From Chloroflexota bacterium (GTDB lineage Bacteria; Chloroflexota; Anaerolineae; Anaerolineales; Anaerolineaceae), in NCBI GenBank assembly GCA_012517865.1, contig JAAYUC010000016.1, positions 28,196 to 92,195 of the forward strand: a stretch of DNA of 64,000 bases, read 5' to 3'. A program made the position numbers and the translations under genes. Every line of letters begins with the position of its first letter. The stretch's first letter is position 1. This document shows, piece after piece, positions 25,455 to 33,509 of this stretch. The notes under the pieces are model-generated. The model had not been told where the DNA came from. It worked only from the letters and a program-made list of their open reading frames with translations, and searched no databases.

Positions 25455-26774
25455 CTACTTGCCAAATTTCGCTGTCAAAATATCGGTCAGGGTCGGTTTG
25501 CCAATTTCTTCCAGGTCGTAGCGGACGCGCTGGCTGGGCTTGTTCAGCTTCAAAACGCGGGTCAGGTCGATGGGCGTGCCAATCACAACCATGTCCACGT
25601 CGGCGTTTTCAATCGTCTTCTCCAGGTCGCGGACCATCTGCTCGCCGTACCCCATCGCGGGGAGGATGATTCCCGTGCCGGGGTATTTCTTGTAGGTTTC
25701 CAGGATGCTGCCGACCGCAAAGGGACGCGGGTCCACAATTTCAGCCGCGCCGTAACGTCGGGCAGCAACATAGCCCGCCCCGTACGCCATGCCGCCGTGA
25801 GTGAGTGTCGGCCCATCCTCGACGACCAACACGCGCTTGCCGCGGATGGCTTCCGGATTGTCCACAAAAATGGGCGAGGCACCTTCCACCACAATCGCGT
25901 TAGGATTCATGCGGAACAGATTGTCGCGCACCGCAATAACGCTGTCCGGATTGGCAGTATCCACTTTGTTGATGACGAAGACATCCGCCATGCGCACATT
26001 GGTTTCGCCCGGATAATATTCTGATTCGTGCCCGGGGCGGTGCGGATCCGCGACAACAATCAGTAAATCAGTGACATAGAACGGGAAATCGTTATTTCCG
26101 CCGTCCCACAGGATGATATCCACTTCTTTTTCTGCTTCGCGCAGGATGGCTTCATAATCCACGCCGGCATAGACAATCACACCCGCGTCGATGTGAGGTT
26201 CGTATTCCTCGCGCTCTTCGATGGTGCACTCGTGCTTATCCAGGTCGGCATAAGTCGCGAAGCGCTGAACCTTTTGCTTGACCAGGTCTCCGTAAGGCAT
26301 TGGATGGCGGATGGCAGCCACTTTGTACCCCATATTCCTTAGGATTGAGGCAACTTTTCGTGTGGTCTGGCTTTTTCCGGAACCAGTGCGCACAGCGCAG
26401 ACGCCGATGACCGGTTTGATGGACTTGACCTGGGTGGTATTGCGGCCCATCAGTCGAAAATCAGCGCCGAGAGCGTTTACTTCAGAGGCTTTGTGCATCA
26501 CATAGGAATGCGGCACATCACTGTAAGCAAAAACAACCTCATCCGCCTGAAGTTCTTTTATCAGCCGGGGCAGTTCCGCTTCGGGGTAAATATCGATACC
26601 ATTCGGGTAAAGACTGCCCGCCAGGGCGGCCGGATATTTCCTGCCTTCGATATTAGGTATTTGCGTGGCGGTGAATGCCACAACTTCGTACTTCTCGTTA
26701 TCACGGAAGAAGGTGTTGAAATTGTGAAAATCCCGACCTGCTGCCCCCATGATGATTGTGCGGATACGACTCAT
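25455..26774 (-). CDS. Cyclic 2,3-diphosphoglycerate synthetase-like GTPase/ATPase
   Basis: 439 residues. An N-terminal Rossmann-like part (TIIMGAAGRDFHNFNTFFRD) is followed by a P-loop domain with GVCAVRTGSGKSQTTRKVAS (about 127-146), WDGGNNDFPFYVTDLLIVV and NKVD, and then a conserved C-terminal part with VVEDGPTLTHGGMAYGAG. This is the family of archaeal cyclic 2,3-diphosphoglycerate synthetase (CpgS), which is also common in bacteria that do not make that solute. Its role in bacteria is not established. AAGGAGA precedes the ATG. It follows argS by 42 bases and is probably co-transcribed with it. Confidence 0.78.
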   Translation of the reverse strand: MSRIRTIIMGAAGRDFHNFNTFFRDNEKYEVVAFTATQIPNIEGRKYPAALAGSLYPNGIDIYPEAELPRLIKELQADEVVFAYSDVPHSYVMHKASEVNALGADFRLMGRNTTQVKSIKPVIGVCAVRTGSGKSQTTRKVASILRNMGYKVAAIRHPMPYGDLVKQKVQRFATYADLDKHECTIEEREEYEPHIDAGVIVYAGVDYEAILREAEKEVDIILWDGGNNDFPFYVTDLLIVVADPHRPGHESEYYPGETNVRMADVFVINKVDTANPDSVIAVRDNLFRMNPNAIVVEGASPIFVDNPEAIRGKRVLVVEDGPTLTHGGMAYGAGYVAARRYGAAEIVDPRPFAVGSILETYKKYPGTGIILPAMGYGEQMVRDLEKTIENADVDMVVIGTPIDLTRVLKLNKPSQRVRYDLEEIGKPTLTDILTAKFGK

Positions 26775-26816
26775 AACGTAATCTCCTTTTGTTTATTGTT
26801 TTAGTAACGCTTCATT

Positions 26817-28568
26817 TTACATCACTTCGGGCGCGCGGATTCCCAAAAGTCTCAACGTGTTGCCAAGACACCAGCGCGCTGCCGCGACCAACGCCAGTCG
26901 GGCTGCCCGTAGGGCGGGCTCTGCGTTTATGACCGGACATTGGTTGTAAAAATCATTAAAACCTTTCGCCAGATCGTAGGCGTAATTGGCGAGCAAATTC
27001 GGTTTGAGTTCCCTGGCCGCGCGCTGCACTTCCTCAGGCAGGCGCGCAATCAGCTCAACTAAATCCACTTCGCTTGGGTGCGTCAGCATGCCAAAGTCGG
27101 CACCGCTTTCCTGTTGAAAGCCAACCTTTCTGAGAATGCTGTTCGCCCGGACGTGCGCATATTGGATATATGGCGCGGACTGTCCGTTGAAATCCAGCGC
27201 GCTCTCCCAATCAAAGGTCACCATCTTGGTATTTTCCCTGGAGAGCATCGGATACTTGATTGCCCCCAGAGCAACCGCTTCTGCAATCGCTTGCATTTGA
27301 GCGGGATCTAATTCAGGATTTTTCTCCTGTACCACTTCCAACGCGCGGCGGGTGGCTTCACGGATAAGGTCGTCCAGAAGGACTACCGTTCCTTCACGCG
27401 AGGACATGGTCACATTGCCGGGCAGGTTGACAATCTCGTAGGCAAGGTGGTGAATTTTATCCGCCCAGGGATAGCCCATCAACTCCAGAATTTTGCGGAA
27501 TTGTTTGATGTGCAGAGTCTGCCGGACATCCACCACATAGATGGACTTTTCCAGGTCGTATTCATTAAATTTCATCACCGCCAGCGGGATATCCTTGGTG
27601 GCATAGAGCGATGTGCCGTCGGACCGCAGAACAATGACCACGCGGTATTCCTCCTTGGTGCCCAAAATCTGGTCCAAATTAACCACCACCGGCAGGTCCG
27701 GGCGGCCGTCTTCCGCCAAACCCGATTTAATCAACTGCTCGACAGCCGCTTTTCCGGGCTCTTCCACTTCACTTTCAAAGTAAATCCTGTCAAAGTGCTC
27801 CCCAAGCAGGTCATAAACCTGTTTGAAGCCCTCCAGCGACCACTCCCGCGTCTCCTTCCAGAGCGCGTGAATGTGCGGGTCGCGCGCGTCCCAGCGGGCA
27901 AAGTAAGCTCTTACTTCTGCTTCAAAGCCTTCTTCATACGCAAAGCGCCGGTCAGCTTCGGCAAACAGGTCGCCCATCCAGCGGGTTTTGTCCTCTCCAG
28001 GCTGTTCCCCTTGATGGTATTTTTCGTAATTGCACAACCACTTGATAACGTGCAGGCCAATATCGCCCAGGTAATTGGCGCGAATCACGCGTTTGCCGCT
28101 GGCTTCCAGGATATTGCAAGTGGACCCACCCAGGATGACATTGCGCAAATGCCCGACGTGCAGCGGTTTATGGGTGTTTGGGTTGGAATACTCCACCATG
28201 ATAGGTTTGCCCTCAGGCTCGCGGCTGCCGTAGCGGCTGCCTGACGCGAGCACAGAGTCTATAACCTTTTTGGCGTATTCGCTGGTCGTGTAGTAGAGAT
28301 TCAGGTACCCGCGCACAGCTTCCATGCGGCTGAAGCCAGCAGGCAGTTTAATGCTGTCGCGCAGCGCTTCGGCAAGCGCCTGGGCGTGCTGCGGCACCGG
28401 CTGCGTCCGGGCCGGGTCAGCGGCAGCCAAAGGGAAAAGCGGCGCCGCGATGCCCCATTCCCCGCTGAAAGGGATACTGCGCCACTCAAGTTTGCCCGTC
28501 GGAAGGGAACGCTCCTGGCAAAAGCGGGCAATCAGTTCGTCCAGAATTTGTTTTTCTTGTTCAAACAT
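26817..28568 (-). CDS. argS: Arginyl-tRNA synthetase
   Basis: 583 residues, a class I synthetase. The N-terminal additional domain typical of ArgRS is followed by the signature NPNTHKPLHVGHLRNVILG (HVGH in place of HIGH) and, later, GNVTMSSREGTVVLLDDL. The C-terminal DALR anticodon-binding domain includes YIQYAHVRANSILRK and the final LRLLGIRAPEVM. It charges tRNA-Arg with arginine. AGGATAACGGC precedes the ATG, and a TATAAT box lies about 28 bases upstream (minus strand, 28601-28596). Confidence 0.97.
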   Translation of the reverse strand: MFEQEKQILDELIARFCQERSLPTGKLEWRSIPFSGEWGIAAPLFPLAAADPARTQPVPQHAQALAEALRDSIKLPAGFSRMEAVRGYLNLYYTTSEYAKKVIDSVLASGSRYGSREPEGKPIMVEYSNPNTHKPLHVGHLRNVILGGSTCNILEASGKRVIRANYLGDIGLHVIKWLCNYEKYHQGEQPGEDKTRWMGDLFAEADRRFAYEEGFEAEVRAYFARWDARDPHIHALWKETREWSLEGFKQVYDLLGEHFDRIYFESEVEEPGKAAVEQLIKSGLAEDGRPDLPVVVNLDQILGTKEEYRVVIVLRSDGTSLYATKDIPLAVMKFNEYDLEKSIYVVDVRQTLHIKQFRKILELMGYPWADKIHHLAYEIVNLPGNVTMSSREGTVVLLDDLIREATRRALEVVQEKNPELDPAQMQAIAEAVALGAIKYPMLSRENTKMVTFDWESALDFNGQSAPYIQYAHVRANSILRKVGFQQESGADFGMLTHPSEVDLVELIARLPEEVQRAARELKPNLLANYAYDLAKGFNDFYNQCPVINAEPALRAARLALVAAARWCLGNTLRLLGIRAPEVM

Positions 28569-28638
28569 GCCGTTATCCTGTGCTTTATTTTGTGGATTAT
28601 ATCATTCCGAACACGCCGTTTTTGTCGGTTAACAACAA

Positions 28639-28664
28639 ATACGGGAGCCGGAAGGCTCCCGTAT
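28639..28664 (-). terminator. Intrinsic terminator of rpsT
   Basis: A perfect 11-bp stem (ATACGGGAGCC with GGCTCCCGTAT) closes a 4-base loop. On the minus strand it is followed by TTGTTGTT. It lies 20 bases beyond the rpsT stop. Confidence 0.85.
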
Positions 28665-28683
28665 GAACAAGCCGTCTGAGCGC

Positions 28684-28947
28684 CTACTGCAGGGAATTGA
28701 GTTTCTTAACCAGGCGGGATTTGCGGCGGGCAGCGTTGTTCTTGTGAATGACGCCCATGGTAACCGCTTTATCCAGAGCCTTGATGGCGTTTTTCACTTC
28801 TGCCTGCGCGGTTTCTTCCACGCCGCTCTTAATTGCGGCATTCGCTTTGCGGACAAAGGTGCGCGCCGCGCCACGATAAACGCGGTTGCGCTGTCGCTTC
28901 ACCTGGTTCTGTTTATTCCGTTTGATTTGAGACTTAATATTTGCCAA
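28684..28947 (-). CDS. rpsT: 30S ribosomal protein S20
   Basis: 87 residues, the usual size. It opens MANIKSQIKRNKQN and is rich in Lys, Arg and Ala helices, with NAAARRKSRLVKKL-type ending. S20 binds 16S rRNA early in 30S assembly. The start codon is TTG, preceded by GGAGGAAGAAG. Rare TTG starts are known for rpsT in other bacteria and allow translational control by free S20. It has its own promoter and terminator. Confidence 0.96.
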   Translation of the reverse strand: MANIKSQIKRNKQNQVKRQRNRVYRGAARTFVRKANAAIKSGVEETAQAEVKNAIKALDKAVTMGVIHKNNAARRKSRLVKKLNSLQ

Positions 28948-28987
28948 CTTCTTCCTCCGAACGATAATTCCAATTTCACGAACTTTT

Positions 28988-29015
28988 ATTTTACAACAAA
29001 AACTGAAAATGTCCA
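28988..29015 (-). promoter_or_regulatory. Promoter of rpsT
   Basis: On the minus strand TGGACA (29015-29010) is followed after 16 bases by TAAAAT (28993-28988). The predicted leader of roughly 35 bases ends in the GGAGG site of rpsT. Confidence 0.6.
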
Positions 29016-29193
29016 GTTAAAACTGGGATGCTGTGAGAGTTAAATCAGGTAAAACCGCCGTCGGCAGTTATTCTACCGCAAAAATGCTGGGTTTACACGC
29101 ATTTTCAGTGTTTTCTGTTTGCGATGTTCGCGTCTTCATCACGGCCGGGACGAGCTTGCGGCCGTCTCCACCCCGCGCCGGCAGCCCATCCGA

Positions 29194-29222
29194 TTGACTT
29201 TTAATCCTGTTTTGGATATGAT
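29194..29222 (+). promoter_or_regulatory. Promoter of rnpB
   Basis: TTGACT (29194-29199) and TATGAT (29217-29222) are 17 bases apart. The predicted start near 29229 coincides with the first bases of helix P1 of the RNase P RNA, which supports both calls. Confidence 0.8.
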
Positions 29223-29227
29223 GAAAT

Positions 29228-29592
29228 CACTCAGGTCAGTCGGGTGTGCGCGCTGCCAATCAGGCAGTGAGGAAAGTCCGTACACCACAGAGCAGGAAGC
29301 CAGGTAATGCCTGGAGAGGCGCAAGCTTCTGGACAGGGCCACAGAAACATACCGCACGCGCAGGCGTGTGAGGGTGAAAAGGCGGTGTAAGAGACCACCG
29401 GCGCGGACAGCAATGCCCGCGGCCAGGCAACCCCCTTCCGGTGCAAGGTCAAACAGGAGAGAAGCATCTTCGGATGCCAGCGCTGGCTCGGCGCTGTTGA
29501 TCTCCGGGTAGACCGCATGAGCGGCCTGGTGACAGGTCGTCGAGATAGATGCACATCCCCGACAGAATACGGCTTACAGGCTGACCTGAGTG
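29228..29592 (+). ncRNA. rnpB: RNase P RNA (bacterial type A)
   Basis: The ends pair as helix P1: CACTCAGGTCAG (29228-29239) with CTGACCTGAGTG (29581-29592). Universally conserved blocks are present in order: GAGGAAAGTCC (29269-29279), the ACAGAAACATACC stretch near 29341, GGGTGAAAAGG, CCGGTGCAAGG and GACAGAATACGGCTTACAG near the 3' end, which completes P4. This RNA is the catalytic part of RNase P and trims the 5' leaders of tRNAs. The length of about 365 bases is normal for type A. A strong promoter lies directly upstream, and a lipoprotein gene follows within about 45 bases. Confidence 0.95.
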
Positions 29593-29635
29593 CTTCGTAA
29601 TGATGCTGACAGGACGTATTCATCAAAATCGCGCC

Positions 29636-30601
29636 GTGACCAAAAACAAAAATCTCTACATTCGCATTCTCCTTCCGCTTTTATTCTCGCTGATTCTAAG
29701 CGCCAGCGCATGCTCTTCCCGCCCGGATAATCTGGTGATTGTTGTCATTCCTTCCTCCGGGGCTTTTCTGCCTGTATACCAGGAGGCCCAAATCATCTCA
29801 CAGGTTACCGCGCGGCGCGGTTGGTCGCGGTTGGAGCTTTACGCGAACGGAGAGCTGGTGCGTGTTGACTCCTCCGAGCCGGAAACTGCCTATTCAGCCA
29901 TCGTCAAACAGCCCTGGATTCCAACCACAGAAGGCCCGGTGCTAATCAGCGTCGTGGCAGTGAACGCGAAGGAACGCCGCATCGCTAAAGCTGAAGTCGC
30001 AGTGCTGGTGGGCACGCCCAGCCCCACACCCACCCTTGCCCCGCCAACCCCAACCCCAACCGCGAGCCCGACTATGCGGGTCAGTCCGACTGAGTGCGCG
30101 CCCCAGGCCGCGCTGCTGCAGGATGTCAGCATCCCCCCTGGAACGGTGCTGGAGCCCGGGCAAACCTTTACCAAGATCTGGCGCGTGCAAAACACCGGAA
30201 CCTGCTCGTGGAGCGCTTATCAGCTGGTATTTATTAGCGGGAATCTGCTCGGCGGTAAATCTCCGACCAGAATCGGCGACCTGGCGCCTGGAGGGGTGAT
30301 GAATATCTCGGTTGACCTGATTGCTCCGCGCTACCAGGGCGATTATTCCGGAGTTTGGCGCCTGCAAACAGAGAAAGGCGCGCTCTTTGGTCCGGACCTG
30401 AGCTTCAACATTCGCATCCCACAGCCGACGGCGACCAAATCGCTCACCCCGACGGCGAGCGCGACGCCTACGCCCACACCGACGCTTTCCTCCACAGCTA
30501 CGCCCACCCCGACCCTGACGCCGTCATTCACCCCCACCCCAACCCCGACCGCGAGCCCCAGCGGCACAGTCACCCCAACGCTTCCCGGCTCCGAACCTTA
30601 A
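29636..30601 (+). CDS. Secreted lipoprotein with NBR1-Ig-like domain and Thr/Pro-rich linkers
   Basis: 321 residues from the GTG at 29636, which places a lipoprotein signal (KNKNLYIRILLPLLFSLI, then LSASAC) at the N-terminus. ATG codons at 29600 and 29603 would add about 12 residues and are less likely. A first beta-rich domain (about 35-120) and a TPTP-rich linker lead to an NBR1-Ig-like domain (about 150-255) with KIWRVQNTGTCSWSAYQLVF and YQGDYSGVWRLQ. A second Thr/Pro/Ser-rich tail of about 60 residues ends the protein. It is probably a lipid-anchored surface protein with a binding role. Its ligand is unknown. Confidence 0.8.
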   Translation: MTKNKNLYIRILLPLLFSLILSASACSSRPDNLVIVVIPSSGAFLPVYQEAQIISQVTARRGWSRLELYANGELVRVDSSEPETAYSAIVKQPWIPTTEGPVLISVVAVNAKERRIAKAEVAVLVGTPSPTPTLAPPTPTPTASPTMRVSPTECAPQAALLQDVSIPPGTVLEPGQTFTKIWRVQNTGTCSWSAYQLVFISGNLLGGKSPTRIGDLAPGGVMNISVDLIAPRYQGDYSGVWRLQTEKGALFGPDLSFNIRIPQPTATKSLTPTASATPTPTPTLSSTATPTPTLTPSFTPTPTPTASPSGTVTPTLPGSEP

Positions 30602-30620
30602 GGATAGAAGCCGTAATGAG

Positions 30621-30647
30621 GCGGGCGGAAAAATCCGCCCGCGTTTT
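30621..30647 (+). terminator. Intrinsic terminator of the lipoprotein gene
   Basis: A perfect 9-bp G/C-rich stem (GCGGGCGGA with TCCGCCCGC) with an A4 loop is followed by GTTTTC. It lies 20 bases past the lipoprotein stop. Confidence 0.8.
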
Positions 30648-30714
30648 CATTATCCATCAAGAACTCTGGCCAGACTGCCTGAGACGTGAACCTTACCCGG
30701 CCAGGAGCAGGATA

Positions 30715-31284
30715 TTATCCAACTATCAAATCCTCAAGAGCGCGCTTGGGCACATGGTGCACGCCCTGCGCATCGCGGTAGTATTTTATATCGCCGTCAC
30801 TGCCGACCGGTTCAATCACAACCGTCTCAGCAGGTTTTCCAAGCGCGAGTACCAACACAATTTCAAGGTAAGGCGGAAGCTCCAGCAGCGCAGCCAGTTC
30901 CTCACGCTTTACCGAGCTCATCATGCAGCCGCCAAAACCCCTTTCCACCGCGCCCAACATCATGGTCTGCGCGGCAATACCGGTATCAAGGTCGTATTGG
31001 CGCTTGATGCGCGTATCCCCGAGCACCACAATATAGGCCGTCGGTCTCTCGCCCTCCGCAGGACCGCCCCAATCCTTCAGGTATCCCGCGAACTTAAGCA
31101 GCGGAAAAACCTGGTCGGTCATCTTTTTTTCCTGTATCAAGCAGAATTTGAGCCCCTGCAAATTGGCGGAACAGGGCGCGTGCCTGGCCAGGTCCACCAG
31201 TTCCACAAGAGTCTCCCGGGAAATGCGAACGCTCTCGTCGAAGCGCCGGTAACTGCGGTTTTTCAACACCAAATCTCTAAACAT
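30715..31284 (-). CDS. Nitroreductase-family FMN oxidoreductase
   Basis: 189 residues from the ATG at 31284, preceded by AAAGGTGAG; this gives the family opening MFRDLVLKNRSYRRFDES with the FMN-contacting RSYRRF. Other family features are LARHAPCSANLQGLKFCLI, DTGIAAQTMMLGAVERGFGGC and the C-terminal LALGKPAE. Members bind FMN and use NAD(P)H to reduce nitro groups, quinones or other small molecules. The physiological substrate cannot be read from the sequence. It overlaps the stop of the upstream membrane-protein gene by 8 bases and is last in the def-recF unit. Confidence 0.88.
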   Translation of the reverse strand: MFRDLVLKNRSYRRFDESVRISRETLVELVDLARHAPCSANLQGLKFCLIQEKKMTDQVFPLLKFAGYLKDWGGPAEGERPTAYIVVLGDTRIKRQYDLDTGIAAQTMMLGAVERGFGGCMMSSVKREELAALLELPPYLEIVLVLALGKPAETVVIEPVGSDGDIKYYRDAQGVHHVPKRALEDLIVG

Positions 31285-31735
31285 TTGTCTCACCTTTCTT
31301 GAAAAGCGAAAACGGACAATTCGCCGCGCAGTAAGCGGCAGCCAGGAAAACCAGGCCGGCCGCGTCAAAAACGATATAGCGGGTTATACTGGACCTTAAG
31401 ACCGCGTGGCCGGCATCAATCCGCCCAAGCAGCCAGGTCTCCCCGACCAGCCCGATGGTTTGCATAAGAATTGCTTCGAGCAGTGATACTCTCCGGACAA
31501 TCGGATTGGAAAGCGCGAAGATGTAGGGCACCTGCCACATGAGATACAAAATACCAACGCCCGCGACGGCGGCAGACCCCGGCGCCCCTCTGAGTTCGAA
31601 GGACGCGCTGAAGGCCTGCGGATTCAGCAGGTAAGATACAGCCGCCTGCAGGTTGACCGCCAAAACCACAGCAATCAGCACTCTTGCAATCCAAATCCTG
31701 GTCTTCGCTGCTGCCTGTGGTTCAGCGTTCATCAT
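31277..31735 (-). CDS. Small integral membrane protein, function unknown
   Basis: 152 residues from the ATG at 31735, with GGGAG five bases upstream. Four hydrophobic stretches are visible (about 17-36, 55-77, 83-105 and 112-134), with a short, charged C-terminus (FSLFKKGETNV). No enzymatic motif is recognised. It lies between recF and the nitroreductase gene, with its stop overlapping the latter, so it is translated from the same message. No function is proposed. Confidence 0.7.
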   Translation of the reverse strand: MMNAEPQAAAKTRIWIARVLIAVVLAVNLQAAVSYLLNPQAFSASFELRGAPGSAAVAGVGILYLMWQVPYIFALSNPIVRRVSLLEAILMQTIGLVGETWLLGRIDAGHAVLRSSITRYIVFDAAGLVFLAAAYCAANCPFSLFKKGETNV

Positions 31736-31754
31736 GTTTTCTCCCGGGGTTTGG

Positions 31755-32960
31755 TCAGTCCTGGAAAACCATCCCGTCCTGCACCCGCCAGAGTTCGTGA
31801 TTCTGCTTGAAGTCAAGCGGGAACATATCAGGATCGGTCGATGTCAGCAGCGCCTGCTCAACCTGGCTCAGAACCGTCAGCATGCTCGCCCTCCGTTCGG
31901 GGTCCAGTTCCGCCATAATTTCATCGAGCAGAAGCACCGGCCACTCGCCGGTTCTTGCCCGCATCCACTGTACTTCAGCCATTTTGAGGGAGAGAAGCGC
32001 TGTCCTTCCCTGTCCTCTGGAGCCGTAATCACCCAAATCTATCCCGCTGCCGATAAAGCGAAATTCATCGCGGTGCGGGCCCAGAGTTGTCATCCCCCGG
32101 CTGATATCTTCTCGATAAGCGGCATGCAGCGCCTTGCGGAAACCTTCTTCAATTTCCTCGGTCGTGAGCTGCGAACGATCCACGGCAGTTTGCACCGGCA
32201 GAGAAAGCTGTCCTTTAGGCGCTGGCAGCGGCTCATAGGAGGGTTTGTACAGCAGCCGCAATAATTCTGTCCCGCCGGTCAGCTGGTGGTGAATGGGAGC
32301 GGCCTGTTCCTCCAACTCTTTTAGAAGGCGGATGCGCGCCCGCATCAATTCCGCTCCGTGACGGGCAAGCATTTCATCCCATACTTCCAGCTGTCGGGTA
32401 TCCCCCCCGCGCTCCGAAAGTATCTTCAGCAAAGCGTTGCGTTGGTTCAAGGCCTTGGTGTAGTCCGCGTTGTGGCGGGCGTAGCCTGCCTGCGCCTGCG
32501 AAAGCGCGTCATCCAGATACTGCCTTCGTTCGGAAGGTGAGCCCTCGATGATGCGCGACATTTGCGGCAAAAAGCTTACCGCGTTGAATTGCCCAAATAC
32601 CTCTCCCATGCGCTTGCGCACGCCGTCCAAAAGCACTTCTTTGCGGAAGCGCGGCGCGTTTGGGTTTCCGTTGTATTCCTGGATGAGGCGGACTTCGAGG
32701 GTGTGGGATTTTAATCCGCGCTGGTATTCGCCCACAATGCGGCCGACCAGTACAGGCTCTGGCTGCAGGTTAAAATTGAGCAGCTGCCGATCAGCAGCGG
32801 CAAAAAAAGAAGAAAAAGTCGCCAGGTACGCGACTGCTTCAAGGATGGTGGTTTTCCCCTGGGCATTGGAACCGGCAAGGAGAATGACCTTCTTCGGTAA
32901 CTGCAGGTCCAGTCGGGAAAAAATCCTGAAATTGGTCAGCGCGAGCCTGGTGAGATGCAT
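31755..32960 (-). CDS. recF: DNA replication and repair protein RecF
   Basis: 401 residues. It is an SMC-like ATPase with LALTNFRIFSRLDLQLP, the Walker A LLAGSNAQGKTTILEAVAYL (about 28-47), the RecF-specific MSRIIEGSPSERRQYLD, the signature DYGSRGQGRTALLSLKMAE and Walker B VLLLDEIMAELDPERR. RecF loads RecA at gaps with RecO and RecR. In many bacteria it sits with dnaA-dnaN-gyrB, but here it follows def, overlapping it by one base (TGATG). Confidence 0.95.
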   Translation of the reverse strand: MHLTRLALTNFRIFSRLDLQLPKKVILLAGSNAQGKTTILEAVAYLATFSSFFAAADRQLLNFNLQPEPVLVGRIVGEYQRGLKSHTLEVRLIQEYNGNPNAPRFRKEVLLDGVRKRMGEVFGQFNAVSFLPQMSRIIEGSPSERRQYLDDALSQAQAGYARHNADYTKALNQRNALLKILSERGGDTRQLEVWDEMLARHGAELMRARIRLLKELEEQAAPIHHQLTGGTELLRLLYKPSYEPLPAPKGQLSLPVQTAVDRSQLTTEEIEEGFRKALHAAYREDISRGMTTLGPHRDEFRFIGSGIDLGDYGSRGQGRTALLSLKMAEVQWMRARTGEWPVLLLDEIMAELDPERRASMLTVLSQVEQALLTSTDPDMFPLDFKQNHELWRVQDGMVFQD

Positions 32961-33469
32961 CAGTCTTTTATCTGTTCCATCTCTTCGACCGTGGGCTGGA
33001 ACACGCGCGCCGCGCGGTCGATATACAAGACCCCGTCGATGTGGTCAATTTCGTGCTGAAAAATGCGCGCCAGCCAGCCGCTGGCCTTTACGGTGATGGG
33101 TTTGCCAAAGCGGTTCTTAGCCTGGATTTTTACGCTCTGGTGTCTTTCGACCTCACCAGCCAGACCGGGAACCGAAAGGCAGGCCTCCACATCGCTGATG
33201 GTTTCCTCAGATTTGTACACATACTCAGGGTTCACCAGGACGTATTTCTTAGGTTTGGCATCTTCGCGTTCGTCATCCGTGTATTCCACCACGACAACAC
33301 GCAAAGATTCCCCAATTTGTGGGGCAGCAAGCCCAACGCCGGGAGCATCCCGCATGGTATCAAACATATCATCCACCAGGGCCTGAAAGTCTTTATCAAA
33401 AACCTGGACGGGTTTCGCCTTCAGCCTGAGTGAAGGCGCGGGGAACTTTACAATCTCGCGAACTGCCAC
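32960..33469 (-). CDS. def: Peptide deformylase
   Basis: 169 residues from a GTG start with TTGGAG upstream. The three family motifs are GVGLAAPQIG (motif 1, about 44-53), EACLSVPG (motif 2, with the metal-binding Cys; EGCLS is usual) and QHEIDHIDGVLYID (motif 3, HExxH). It removes the formyl group from new proteins at the ribosome. It is co-transcribed with recF downstream and follows the cNMP/PH membrane protein gene by 40 bases. Confidence 0.96.
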   Translation of the reverse strand: MAVREIVKFPAPSLRLKAKPVQVFDKDFQALVDDMFDTMRDAPGVGLAAPQIGESLRVVVVEYTDDEREDAKPKKYVLVNPEYVYKSEETISDVEACLSVPGLAGEVERHQSVKIQAKNRFGKPITVKASGWLARIFQHEIDHIDGVLYIDRAARVFQPTVEEMEQIKD

Positions 33470-33509
33470 GATGACTCCAAAATTGTGTGTTATTTGGGAG
33501 TATTGTACC

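Noticed and set aside
30001..30600. Repeated CCCACACC/CCGACC-type motifs that look like a DNA tandem repeat
   Set aside because: They are explained by the Thr/Pro-rich linkers of the lipoprotein and are in frame with the gene.
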